64,000 nucleotides of DNA from Epinephelus fuscoguttatus (taxonomy: Eukaryota > Chordata > Actinopteri > Perciformes > Serranidae): positions 13,827,379-13,891,378 of the forward strand of contig NC_064771.1 of assembly GCF_011397635.1 (NCBI RefSeq), written 5' to 3'. Below, in pieces: positions 56,101 to 64,000 of this stretch (position 1 is the first letter of the stretch; each line of letters starts with the position of its first letter). Under the pieces are notes generated by a model that did not search any database, had not been told where the DNA came from, and saw nothing but the letters and a program-made list of their open reading frames with translations. The position numbers were made by a program, and so were the translations under genes.

Positions 56101-57628
56101 TCCACGACGAGTAAAAAAAGGCCCTCCCTGACCCTGACCCAGATGATGGGGAAAGAGGAGACAGGTGAAGCAGCCGTGATGGGCAGCAGTGGAGATGAGG
56201 ATGAGCTGATGGGGGAGGATGGAGAGGAGGAAGAACAGCTGCAGCTGGATTTGTCATCAGATGCCTACTATGGTGTCCTGAAGGAGCCGCTGACTGTTAT
56301 TCACCCACTTAAAGGCCTCACTGACCCGCACAGCTTGACGCGAGTGCTGCATGAGGTGGAGCCCAGCTTCGTGGTGCTGTACGACGCTGAAATCAGTTTT
56401 GTCCGCCAGCTGGAGATCTACAAAGCCAGCCGGCCCGGAAAGATGCTGAGGGTGTATTTCCTTATCTATGGAGGCTCGACGGAAGAACAGAAGTACCTGA
56501 CGGCGCTGTCGAAGGAAAAGAAGGCCTTTGAACATCTGATCAGGTCAGAACCATTTCCTTCTCTTCAAGTACCATATGAGTATCTGTGGATGTTTGTCAG
56601 CTTCTGATTGGTGCTTGTATGTGTGTTTCTCTGCAGGGAAAAGGCAACTATGGTTATCCCAGAAGAGAGGGAGGGGCGACAAGACACCAATTTGGACCTT
56701 GCTAGAAACTTAGACCCCGCCAATGCCACCACCAACACCTGCAATGCAGGCATGTCTATTTAACTCATTATTTAAAGGTTTAAATTTGCTCTGTTTTTTG
56801 TTCTCTTTAAATTTCCTGAACAGTGTCCCAAGTTTTCTAGAATAACTGTCTCATTATTTTGTATTTCCATGTCCTGTCCAATAATCAGGAGGCCAGGAGC
56901 AGCCCAAAGAGCCCTCACGAGTCATTGTGGACATGCGGGAGTTCCGCAGTGAACTGCCATCTCTGCTGCACCGTCGTGGGCTGGACATTGAGCCCGTCAC
57001 CCTAGAAGTAGGTGACTACATCCTCACCCCGGACACATGTGTGGAGCGCAAGAGTGTCAGCGATCTGATCGGCTCATTGCAGAGCGGCCGCCTCTACACC
57101 CAGTGTCTCTCCATGACACGCTACTACAGAAAACCAGTGCTTCTCATCGAGTTTGACCCAGCGAAACCATTTTCCTTAATGGCCCGATCGGATTTCCGTC
57201 ATGAGATATCGTCCAATGACATTTCTTCAAAACTCACCTTACTCACCTTGCATTTCCCCCGACTCCGTATACTCTGGTGCCCGTCCCCACACGCCACAGC
57301 TGAGCTCTTCCTGGAACTGAAGAAAGGTCACCTCGAGCCTGACGCCGCAGCAGCTCAGGCAGTCACAGCCGAGTCAGACACAGTGGCTGAATCGGCAGAC
57401 CTCTACAACCCCGGACCTTATGACTTCCTATTGAAAATGCCTGGGGTCAATACAAAAAACTGTAGGGTACTTATAAAAAGTGCAGACAGCCTGGCAGATT
57501 TAGCCAAATTCAGCCAGGAGAAGCTGGCAGAAATACTCGAGAATGCTACCAACGCTAAGCTGCTGTATGAGTTTCTGCATAATGTCACCGACGTCCCTGC
57601 TCCTGCGCAGAAGGCCAAACAGACATGA
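50022..57628 (+). CDS. ercc4: ercc4 (xpf), DNA repair endonuclease XPF; full gene, 10 coding exons
   Basis: XPF pairs with ERCC1 in the nucleus as a structure-specific nuclease that cuts 5' of lesions in nucleotide excision repair and acts in interstrand crosslink repair. Coding exons are 50022-50198, 52179-52359, 52661-52856, 52998-53205, 53294-53474, 53583-53714, 53836-53940, 55877-56543, 56637-56749 and 56889-57628. Joined, they give 2,700 nt, 899 residues plus stop, close to human XPF (916). Residues 1 to about 390 form the degenerate SF2 helicase-like part, with no Walker A lysine visible. A Lys-rich probable nuclear signal is at about 448-475, followed by an acidic linker. The nuclease domain has VDMREF (Asp668), GDYILTP (Asp696) and the ERKSVSD signature (706-712). 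Tandem helix-hairpin-helix, the ERCC1-binding part, is at about 829-887. All key nuclease residues are present. All introns are GT-AG except the last (GC-AG). Identity is clear from sequence. Confidence 0.97.
50545..50870. mobile_element. ercc4: hAT-like MITE in ercc4 intron 1
   Basis: The left end TAGAGAAGCATGATATTG and the minus-strand reading of the right end, TAGGGATGCACGGTAAC, are related terminal repeats. The interior repeats CCGATAT/ATCGATA motifs, as in a common teleost hAT-type non-autonomous element. Non-coding. Confidence 0.6.
51164..51714. mobile_element. ercc4: hAT-like MITE with nested repeat, ercc4 intron 1
   Basis: TAGAGCTGCAACGGTTAGTC at the left faces GAGTTGCAGCCCTA at the right, the terminal sequences of a very common fish hAT-type MITE. 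The block from about 51237 (AATCAGAATCAGAATGCC) to about 51330 is a different dispersed repeat inserted inside. Non-coding. Confidence 0.6.
52179..52359 (+). CDS. ercc4: ercc4 exon 2 (residues 60-119)
   Basis: 181 nt starting [15 protein letters not shown] and including [15 protein letters not shown], a conserved XPF block. Acceptor TTCACAG at 52178. It ends one base into a glycine codon, donor GTCAGA. Confidence 0.95.
52661..52856 (+). CDS. ercc4: ercc4 exon 3 (residues 120-184)
   Basis: 196 nt encoding [34 protein letters not shown] and [17 protein letters not shown], among the most conserved parts of the XPF helicase-like region. Acceptor CCCGCAG. The donor GTTTGA is weak relative to consensus but is forced by the frame and the conserved arginine. 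Confidence 0.95.
52998..53205 (+). CDS. ercc4: ercc4 exon 4 (residues 185-254)
   Basis: 208 nt, reading on from Arg185 with [18 protein letters not shown], then [20 protein letters not shown] and [18 protein letters not shown]. Ends in phase 0 before GTCTGT. Confidence 0.95.
53294..53474 (+). CDS. ercc4: ercc4 exon 5 (residues 255-314)
   Basis: 181 nt encoding [33 protein letters not shown] and [16 protein letters not shown], the conserved end of the helicase-like region. Donor GTAAAC. Confidence 0.95.
53583..53714 (+). CDS. ercc4: ercc4 exon 6 (residues 315-358)
   Basis: 132 nt starting [20 protein letters not shown], then a Lys/Glu-rich linker. The three-base spacing of the acceptor CATCAG against GGTGG fits the Ser-Gly-Trp junction. 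Donor GTAACT. Confidence 0.93.
53836..53940 (+). CDS. ercc4: ercc4 exon 7 (residues 359-393)
   Basis: 105 nt encoding [20 protein letters not shown] and [10 protein letters not shown], the conserved PKWEAL segment. Donor GTCAGA. Reading past the donor meets a stop at 54000. Confidence 0.93.
55041..55570 (-). mobile_element. ercc4: Harbinger-type element in ercc4 intron 7
   Basis: GCCCTGATCACACAGAAAGC at 55041-55060 has an exact inverted copy at 55551-55570, giving 20-bp perfect terminal repeats of a 530-bp element. The minus strand carries part of a PIF/Harbinger transposase (next entry). Fish elements with this end sequence are common. The target duplication is not clear. Confidence 0.7.
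55233..55425 (-). pseudogene. Harbinger transposase N-terminal remnant
   Basis: Within a minus-strand open frame (55607-55197) the stretch [19 protein letters not shown] followed by QLVQQLRL and [17 protein letters not shown] matches the N-terminal region of PIF/Harbinger nucleases. The catalytic part is missing, so it is inactive. It is antisense to ercc4. Confidence 0.65.
55877..56543 (+). CDS. ercc4: ercc4 exon 8 (residues 394-615), fused relative to human
   Basis: 667 nt. Starts [20 protein letters not shown], then an Ala-rich run, a Lys-rich probable nuclear localisation stretch (about 448-475), [10 protein letters not shown], an acidic linker and the conserved [39 protein letters not shown] and [14 protein letters not shown]. 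As I recall it, human ERCC4 has an intron before VYFL; here the sequence is continuous. Donor GTCAGA after ATCAG. Confidence 0.95.
56637..56749 (+). CDS. ercc4: ercc4 exon 9 (residues 616-653)
   Basis: 113 nt, the same length as I recall for human exon 10. Encodes [20 protein letters not shown] followed by a variable linker. It ends AATGCAG before GCATGT. This GC donor is the only site that keeps the frame into exon 10; the nearest GT (56754) would shift it. Confidence 0.9.
56750..56888 (+). other. ercc4: ercc4 intron 9, GC-AG type
   Basis: A 139-bp intron beginning GCATGT and ending ATAATCAG. The GC donor is inferred from the reading frame and the conserved NAGGQEQ-like junction. Confidence 0.8.
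56889..57628 (+). CDS. ercc4: ercc4 exon 10 (residues 654-899): nuclease and HhH domains
   Basis: 740 nt including TGA at 57626-57628. Encodes [77 protein letters not shown] and [14 protein letters not shown] (the nuclease domain), then [17 protein letters not shown] and an [13 protein letters not shown] helix (the helix-hairpin-helix pair). The metal-binding acidic residues and the ERK of the active site are intact. Confidence 0.97.
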
Positions 57629-57950
57629 TAGACACTTAACAAATTTCCCCTGGAGGGGTTAATGAGGTGTGCTTTCACCTTCATCTAACTTACGTATATA
57701 AGTACATATTAGTTTTGCATTATAAAGTTAAGATGGCAATGGTGCTACTGTAGAACGATGCAGACAGAATTCATGTGTTACATTTGTACAGTACGAGATT
57801 TTGTCATCAAAAGTGAAATGTGTATTATATTAATGTACAGAATGAACTGCTTTTTCTATTGTAATGTCTAGGTTATTCTGAAAATTTAACATTTGTGAGA
57901 TCTTTTTAAATATTGTGGCAAAAAATAATAAAGTCCTTAAATATTTTAGA
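57629..57950 (+). other. ercc4: ercc4 3' UTR
   Basis: About 320 bases after the stop, AT-rich, ending just after the AATAAA signal. T/G-rich sequence (about 57951-57975) downstream fits the second polyadenylation element. Confidence 0.7.
57927..57932 (+). terminator. ercc4: ercc4 polyadenylation signal AATAAA
   Basis: Canonical AATAAA about 300 bases after the stop, followed by a T/G-rich stretch. Confidence 0.75.
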
Positions 57951-58035
57951 ACTGTTTTGTAATTGTTTTGATTGAATTTGAAATAATTAAAAGAAAGACA
58001 AAGCTGGCAGCGCCATATACTCTAGTCACTGTTAG

Positions 58036-58402
58036 TCAGAGGTGGAAAAAATGCTCAAATACCAAAAAATGAATGGTACTTTATGTATTTAAGATCAAGA
58101 TGTCTTTTGCAGGAAAGACCTGGGTAAAGCTGACACAGAGAAAAACAAACAAAGGGACAAATGCATACAAACAAAAAACACACATAACATACATAATTAC
58201 TAATAATAATCCAGCCTTATAATATGTAGAAATCTGAATGTCATTGTCACTGATTGTCATTCTGCACAATGAGTCCTTTCACTTGCAAAACCTAATTTTA
58301 ATAATACTGCTACTTTTACTTTAGGAGTTTGAATGCAGAGCTTTCACTAGTATTGCTACTTTTATAAAGTAAAAGATCTCGATACATTTTTCACCACTAC
58401 AG
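58036..58402. mobile_element. MITE with CAGAGGTGGAAAAA-type ends
   Basis: CAGAGGTGGAAAAA at 58036 and TTTTTCACCACTA at 58388-58400 are decayed inverted ends. Internal AAGTA/TACTT motifs match the host repeat at 44741 and 47290. A probable non-autonomous DNA element. Confidence 0.45.
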
Positions 58403-59099
58403 ATGAGGTGTTTAGTTGCACAAAAAATGTCAAATAAGTCCAGAGTGTCAACAAGTGCAGCTGTCCATTAAAAGTTCAGAAGTAAAATGTGCATCGGCAC
58501 AGATTTCAGGGGGCACACTGGGGACTTGTCTCCCTCAATGTTTAAAACATATGCATTTGTCCAACCCCCCTTACATAAGTAAGGAGGAACTCCAAACCTC
58601 TCATTTTAAGTTGAAACATAACTTAGGCCATTGAAAAAGTATATTTAGATTCCTACGTTTTGTCCACAACAGTTTCAAGTCTTGGAAAATGGATCTCTAT
58701 CTCTACAAATACCAGTGCTTCATACTAACACTTACAGTCTTTTAGTAACTCTAATTTGCCTTTTGCCTTCTTTTACTTTGTCTGTTATTTTCCAAAGTCG
58801 TCCTTTATGAGGTAATCTATTGAACTACAGTTGAATCATCACTCTCAGAGCATGATGTTCTTGTTCTCGGGCTCTGATGCAATCCATCAGTATGAAACAC
58901 TTTCCTCGTGGCAAATGGTTAGTCAGTGCAGCTCACAGGAGTGATCTGGCTTCACACGTACGCTTGTACTTAATATAAACAGGGCAGTAGTAACAGTTTG
59001 TCTTGCATATTTAGTTTTAATAATGAGAAAAATCGTATAACCCATTTTATCCCCTAATAGAGGTTTGGTATAGTCTAACTATGAACCATAATGTGATTT
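58403..59099. other. Intergenic DNA, no gene seen
   Basis: AT-rich, without recognisable coding or repeat boundaries. Confidence 0.5.
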
Positions 59100-59200
59100 C
59101 GTACATGCTGACCGGTAAAGAGAGCAGCGATCCTTCCGCCGCGCCCCCCAAGGCTTCCAGCGTCATGACGTCACTCTGCATCCGAAGCTAGACCAGTCGC
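59100..59200 (+). promoter_or_regulatory. CpG-rich promoter of a downstream + strand gene
   Basis: CpG-bearing sequence with a perfect CRE, TGACGTCA (59166-59173), and a YY1-type GCCATTTT just downstream (59202-59209). The position before a GTAAGA donor suggests a promoter reading to the right. No TATA box. Confidence 0.55.
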
Positions 59201-59342
59201 AGCCATTTTACTCCGCGAAATAAACTTCAATCTCACAGCTAGAGGAAACAACAAACTACACAACCTAATTCCGCTGACATTATGGATATTTCACTGTGAA
59301 CCGGAGCACGGACGGATTCGGGTTTCACCTCTTCTCATTTCG
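59201..59342 (+). other. Probable untranslated first exon of a downstream gene (mrtfb?)
   Basis: Ends TTTCG before a strong GTAAGA donor at 59343. The 5' end is not defined. The only ATG (59281, TATGGATATTTCACTGTGA) is followed at once by an in-frame stop, so the exon is non-coding. Human ERCC4 is followed by MRTFB on the same strand, which makes an mrtfb orthologue the natural candidate, but no coding exon is visible to confirm it. Confidence 0.5.
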
Positions 59343-62080
59343 GTAAGACCACAGAGCCGGGGCGGCGCTGTCTTGTTTTTAGCATGTTAGCCTGTGTTAG
59401 CTAACCCGAGCTAACTAGCGAAACTGTGAGGAGGTTGTTGTTGAGGAGCTTTCGTGATATGCGGACAGAGGCAGCAGGCGAGGCTCGGTAAGACTGCACC
59501 GCAACGCATGGACAACGAAGGTTTGACTGTAATTAACCACAAGATATATAGTTTAGTCCCAGGAATGGTGGCTACGGACGCGGTAGGTTGTCATTTATGA
59601 TTGGCACTGTCCGCAGCTCACTCACCTGTCAGATTTAAAGTAGCTAGCCAGCGTTAGCTTATCCCACACCCACCCGCCTCCACCACTGCGATAACTGTGG
59701 CTGTGGTGGATCCGACAGCCATGTCAGCCAATAATACTAATATAGATAAATGTATTCTCGCTATTTAAACAAGTAAGTTGTCAAGTCATTGTTTGTGAGT
59801 ATGGTGTTTGTGCGCTGAATGTTTATCTCAGCCATTTCCTTTTGAGCCAGGATGCTCTCTGAATGCTGGGGCATGGCAAGCAGTATTGTGAGTTGGCACC
59901 CCTGTTACTCAAGTAATACTATCCACACACGCGGTGTAATGAGGCCCCCTCGCACTTACACAAACCCGATGATGTTATCTTATTGCCTGCCAATCGATTG
60001 AAGCGAGGGAAGTGAGGTAGTGCTGCAGCAAATCCAAACAGGTCGCGATGTGTGTGAGTCATACAGGCAGGCAGGATGTGGTGATTTCAGAGGCGGCCCC
60101 ATCCAGTCACAGTCTGTGTCTGAAAAGTGTGAATTATTAGCGTTAACTTAAACACTGAACTCGTGGTAGGATGGGAAAGTAATTATCCCAAGGCTGTAGG
60201 CCATATATCCCTGTGTGTTTTGCTTATTCCAGCCCCCCAGTGCAGTATTAGTTTGCAGGGAGACTGTCTGCTCAGATCACCTCAGACAAGGGTTTCCATG
60301 TCTCTCCCTGCAGTGAATTAAATTAAAATGAAACCAAATATCACAGTGTAGGTGGATGTGCTTGCATTTTATAGTACCTGATTTTTGTCCACTAATTTTA
60401 GATTGGTTCTCCCCTTACAGTGATTGCTGCAAACCACACTCGTCTGACTTGCAGGAGTAATTAGTACTGACATGCTAGAGTTATCTTCTCACAGAGAAAC
60501 TCGCCACACGAGGCAATTCATTCACATTTGTTTTAATTTCTCAGAAACTTCTTTATATAATCAGCCTACATAACCCTAATTATAGGGCACACTTGCTGTA
60601 AGTTTGGCTGTAATGGTCTTTCTTTTCGTAGGTGAGACAGTCCAGTGGTGTTTGGCCGCCAGCCATTGATCCTTTTGTACCGCTTTTTTAGAAGACCCTT
60701 TCAGCAGAGTCCACAAAGGCAGCCACAGGAAGGAAACAACCCCACATGTGTGTCTGTGGGAACAGAGCAGAACAGTGACTGGAGTGAATGAGCCACAGTA
60801 ATGACATCATCTCTGTCTTATCTCTGGATAAAAGAAGACGTTATTGTTGGAACCAGACATGGTCTATTTAGGGCCCAGAAAACTGCAGACTCAAACTGTA
60901 GTTTGGCATGGACCGGTTCTCATGCTGCATTCGTGTGTGTGTATGGTACATTCGTTTGGCATCTCTTAGAATTAATGGCATATAGGGCTAGGTGATATAA
61001 GCAGTAGCCTTATTACAGAACATAGCAAGCAAGATCTTATTAGATAAGGTGGTGTTCATCGCATTAAGCTGCATAATGATACATATAATCATGCCGGTTT
61101 CCCCTGATTTCATTTTCTGAGATGTTACCCAGCAGGTCTTTGTTTTCTAAGGCGGTTCCCGGTCATCCAGGACACAGGATATCTAGTTTTCAGACAAAGC
61201 TTCGACAGGATGGGAGGCCTTTTGTTTTTTACAGTTGTGCTGTGTCATGGTTTCATCACATTTTTTTTCATAGACTATTGCCAGTGGTGTTTTTATGTCC
61301 TTAAACTGAAAACAGACCCCCTAGACAGTTTATGGTTTCTTTACTCTGAGACCAAGGCTGCAGTTTTCAGCTATCGCATGCTTTCAGTTGAATGAATGTG
61401 TGAGTGTTTATATGTGTGTGTGAGTGCTGTGTGAAGGCTTCACAGCCAGGCCTATTTGTAGTAAAGTTGACCTATGACCTGGTATGCACAGATTGCGAAG
61501 TGGTGGTATCTCTATGTCTGCTGCTGTTGTGGATACACAGCGCTGTAGTTGTGTTTGTTACTACAGAATGGCTGCAAAATTATTGATTTGCTGATTGTTT
61601 TTGCTCAAAGTAGGATTGTGAAATAGTAGGTTCCACATTGTTTCAAATCTTGACTCCACACCCACAAAAGAGGTTGTATGTTTTTTGTTGTTGTTAATTT
61701 TTATTTATTTTTTAGTTCAATCCCATCAGCCAACAATTAAGACAATCAGGAAGATGTTTGCCGTCGAAGGTCATAAAGCCTCTCACCTGCGCTGCATATG
61801 GCTTTATATGGTTGTGTGAGAGGAAGAACAGCCTCGGGGGTGGACACACCCAGAAACTGTTGTCATACTACGAAATTGTTGACATAATAGATTACCAAGT
61901 TAAACTCTGAACTTCTAGTGCTGCAGATAATAGAACACAGATGAAACCTGAACCCAGTTTTTGTTTTTTTGTTAGCCTAATTATAGAATCCTCCCTGGTG
62001 AATTTGGCTGGATCCGAGATGCTAGCATTGCATTACGCTCCACGGTTAGCCTTGGGCATGTTGAGGAATATCTACAAACC
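59343..62080 (+). other. First intron of the downstream gene (part 1)
   Basis: CpG-bearing sequence continues to about 59720, as usual for the start of a first intron. No splice-bounded coding exon was found. Open frames at 60801-60995 and 61122-61586 lack domains. Confidence 0.4.
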
Positions 62081-62790
62081 ACGTTCAATGTCTTACTGCA
62101 CAATAATGAGGTCACATGCAGGTGCAACCACACTCAAGCATGTGTACTCACTCAACAAAAAAATCCAAAAATCATTGGATAAAAAGCAAAGGGATTGTCA
62201 GAATTGTCCTAAATTTACTTTCCTCAACTTTGACAACTTCTTATTCTAACCCGATGATTGCCTGATGTTTAAAACTATTCACGATCTCGCACCCTCTCCT
62301 CGTAGAGGATGCCTGGCCTATCAAGGCAGTGGCAGTAGGACCAGAGCGTCTGCTAGGGGTGGCTGGGTACTGAAGTTCAGAAAGGCCTCCTTTGGTCAAT
62401 CTGCTTTCCTGGTAAATGTATTGAGGAATTTTTATAGGTGGCATAATGGCATGAAATTCCTACCTTGAAGAGGCAGTGTAAAAGGGGCAATTGAAGACTC
62501 TGTAAGCCAACCTTAAACTCCGGCTTAAGTCAGCACAAAAGTGTCATCAACAGTATTTGCCTCTACATATTATATATCATACTGGCTTTTAATTTTTTTA
62601 TTTTTTTTTGTTACAGTGTTGGACTTTTATTTATTGTGCTGTCTAATGTGTTGTATTTACTGCTCTGTTTTTTATATATACTTGGCAAGGGACAACAGAT
62701 GCAATTAGCTGCAGGCTAACTCTAGTGAAATTATTTTTAATCGTGTGCTGTCCTTGCAAAAATAAACAATAAATAGAATAAATCAAACTG
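62080..62790 (+). mobile_element. LINE 3' fragment (Rex1-like)
   Basis: Short + frames carry a decayed non-LTR C-terminus: MFKTIHDLAPSPRRG near 62265, then GSGSRTRASARG and RKASFGQSAFLV. This pattern matches the C-terminal part of Rex1/Babar-like or related fish LINEs. The tail ends in AATAAACAATAAATAGAATA near 62761. Frames are broken. Confidence 0.5.
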
Positions 62791-64000
62791 AAGTCTGTTG
62801 GGTAATGGCAGTGTTATTGTCCCATAAATAAAGTGTCTCATTGAGAAGTCTCTAACAGTAATGTATTTTTAGCTACTCCAGTGAGAGTACAGGCAGCAGT
62901 AGATGGCATTGTTAGTTTGTTGGGTGTTTTGTTTCAGTGTCTAGCAGGGCTCTTTGACTTCTCAGTCTCATTTTGTGACTTTCCAAATCAGACCAGGATA
63001 TGACTGATACTCCAAGCACTCCACAAACTCTTTTCTTTGCCTTCCTTGCTAGCTGTATAAATACTGATTGAAATTGTTTGTTGCCTCTGACAATCATTAT
63101 CTGCATTACATTGATACCTCATACCAGTGTTGTTTTGTTTCAAGAATAAGAAATGCAGTAAAGTGCTGTTTTTCCCTGCTGGTGGTGATAAAGTTTTATC
63201 TACAAAGATGACTCCCTTCATCATTGCCTTGATGAAGTGTTGAGTGGACCAGATCACAGGTTGCTGGCAACACGTGTAGCAAAGAAAGCATGCGATGTGT
63301 TGACAGGGTGCGCTTGTTAATATTACTTGTAGTTGCACGTTACAATGTTGATGATTGACTTCAAGTGTGTGCTGTAGCAGAATGATATGATACTACGCCG
63401 ACCTACCCAAACCACTTTTTACCCTCTATTGCCGAGCACACCTCTGACTCTAGTCGTGTGTTTACTGGTACGTGTCTGTGCCGTGTGCCTGCGTTACCCT
63501 TTGATGAACACATGGTACTTGTTGCCTCGTGCCATTAAAAGAGCAGTCTGGGGCAGAGCAACACGCAGCGCCTGCCATCTGGATCCGCTCTTTGATTCTG
63601 CTGGGGCAGCTCCGATGTTTATCCCACAACGCCCTGTCAGCCGTGACAGTTGTTTGTTCCTTTCATAGCCTCCTTTCTCTCTCTCTCACTTGTTCACCCA
63701 CCCGCGTTCACCCCAACACACATACACACATCGCATGTAGTGCTCTGACTGTTGGAATCTTGCCGTCACTTCCTGTGTCTTGTCTTTTGCTCTCACCAAT
63801 TGAAATCCATTTACCATCAGATTGATAGTTTGGCTTATGGGGCTTTTTGTTTTTGTCATTTAATACATGCTTTTTATATATGTGATTTTTTTTTTTTTAT
63901 TTAATGCCATAAACCTTCAAGGAATCAGCAATCCCCCGAGATGTATATATAAACGCTTCAAGAAATCAAAGCCACAACAGAAGCAAATATTCATTGCAGT
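62791..64000 (+). other. First intron of the downstream gene (part 2)
   Basis: No exon recognised. T/A-rich runs near 63888-63902. The frames at 63387-63825 have no domain. The window ends inside this region. Confidence 0.4.

Noticed and set aside
59281..59299. ATG in the putative first exon as a protein start
   Set aside because: The frame stops after five codons (TGA at 59297-59299).

Overview
The window is vertebrate nuclear DNA, almost certainly from a ray-finned (teleost, probably percomorph) fish. The evidence is two intron-containing vertebrate genes on the + strand, dispersed repeats of types familiar from fish genomes (tRNA-derived SINEs, L2/Rex/RTE-like LINE tails, hAT, Harbinger and TTAA-flanked miniature elements), many CA/GT microsatellites and AT-rich intergenic DNA. 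I saw no bacterial, plasmid or viral gene.

Layout. (1) 1-4968 is the last intron of a gene whose final exon lies at 4969-5195. That exon encodes the C-terminus of CPPED1, a calcineurin-like metallophosphoesterase, and carries its GHYHRN metal-binding motif. (2) 5196-49800 is about 44.6 kb without a recognisable host coding exon. It is built largely of mobile-element debris, often nested. The densest part is 9735-13564, where a TTAA-flanked element was split by a hAT element that itself carries a smaller MITE, a long-inverted-repeat element, a Harbinger copy (with remains of both its transposase and its Myb-like gene) and a 2 x 70 bp palindrome. An intact relative at 47378-48057 supplies the empty site for the hAT step. 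At 24050-25012 there is a GC-rich, CCAAT/CRE-bearing segment followed by an exon-like block that no known gene explains. (3) 49820-57932 is a complete ercc4 (XPF) gene: promoter, start codon in a YY1/TISU-type element, ten coding exons giving 899 residues, and a polyadenylation signal. XPF is the catalytic subunit of the XPF-ERCC1 structure-specific nuclease of nucleotide excision and crosslink repair. Its last intron has a GC donor, and the reading frame requires it. (4) 59100-59342 looks like a CpG-rich, CRE-bearing promoter and untranslated first exon of a further + strand gene whose first intron runs to the window end. Synteny known from mammals suggests mrtfb, but no coding exon is visible.

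The two named genes do not form a pathway. They are neighbours by conserved synteny: in human, CPPED1, SHISA9, ERCC4 and MRTFB lie in this region of chromosome 16, and no SHISA9 exon was recognisable here. The most unusual content is structural: stacked transposon insertions that can be ordered in time, several large palindromes, a dimeric 53/54-bp minisatellite, a GC-AG intron, and the unexplained promoter/exon-like block near 24-25 kb. Repeat-family names are from memory of typical fish elements and were not checked against a database.
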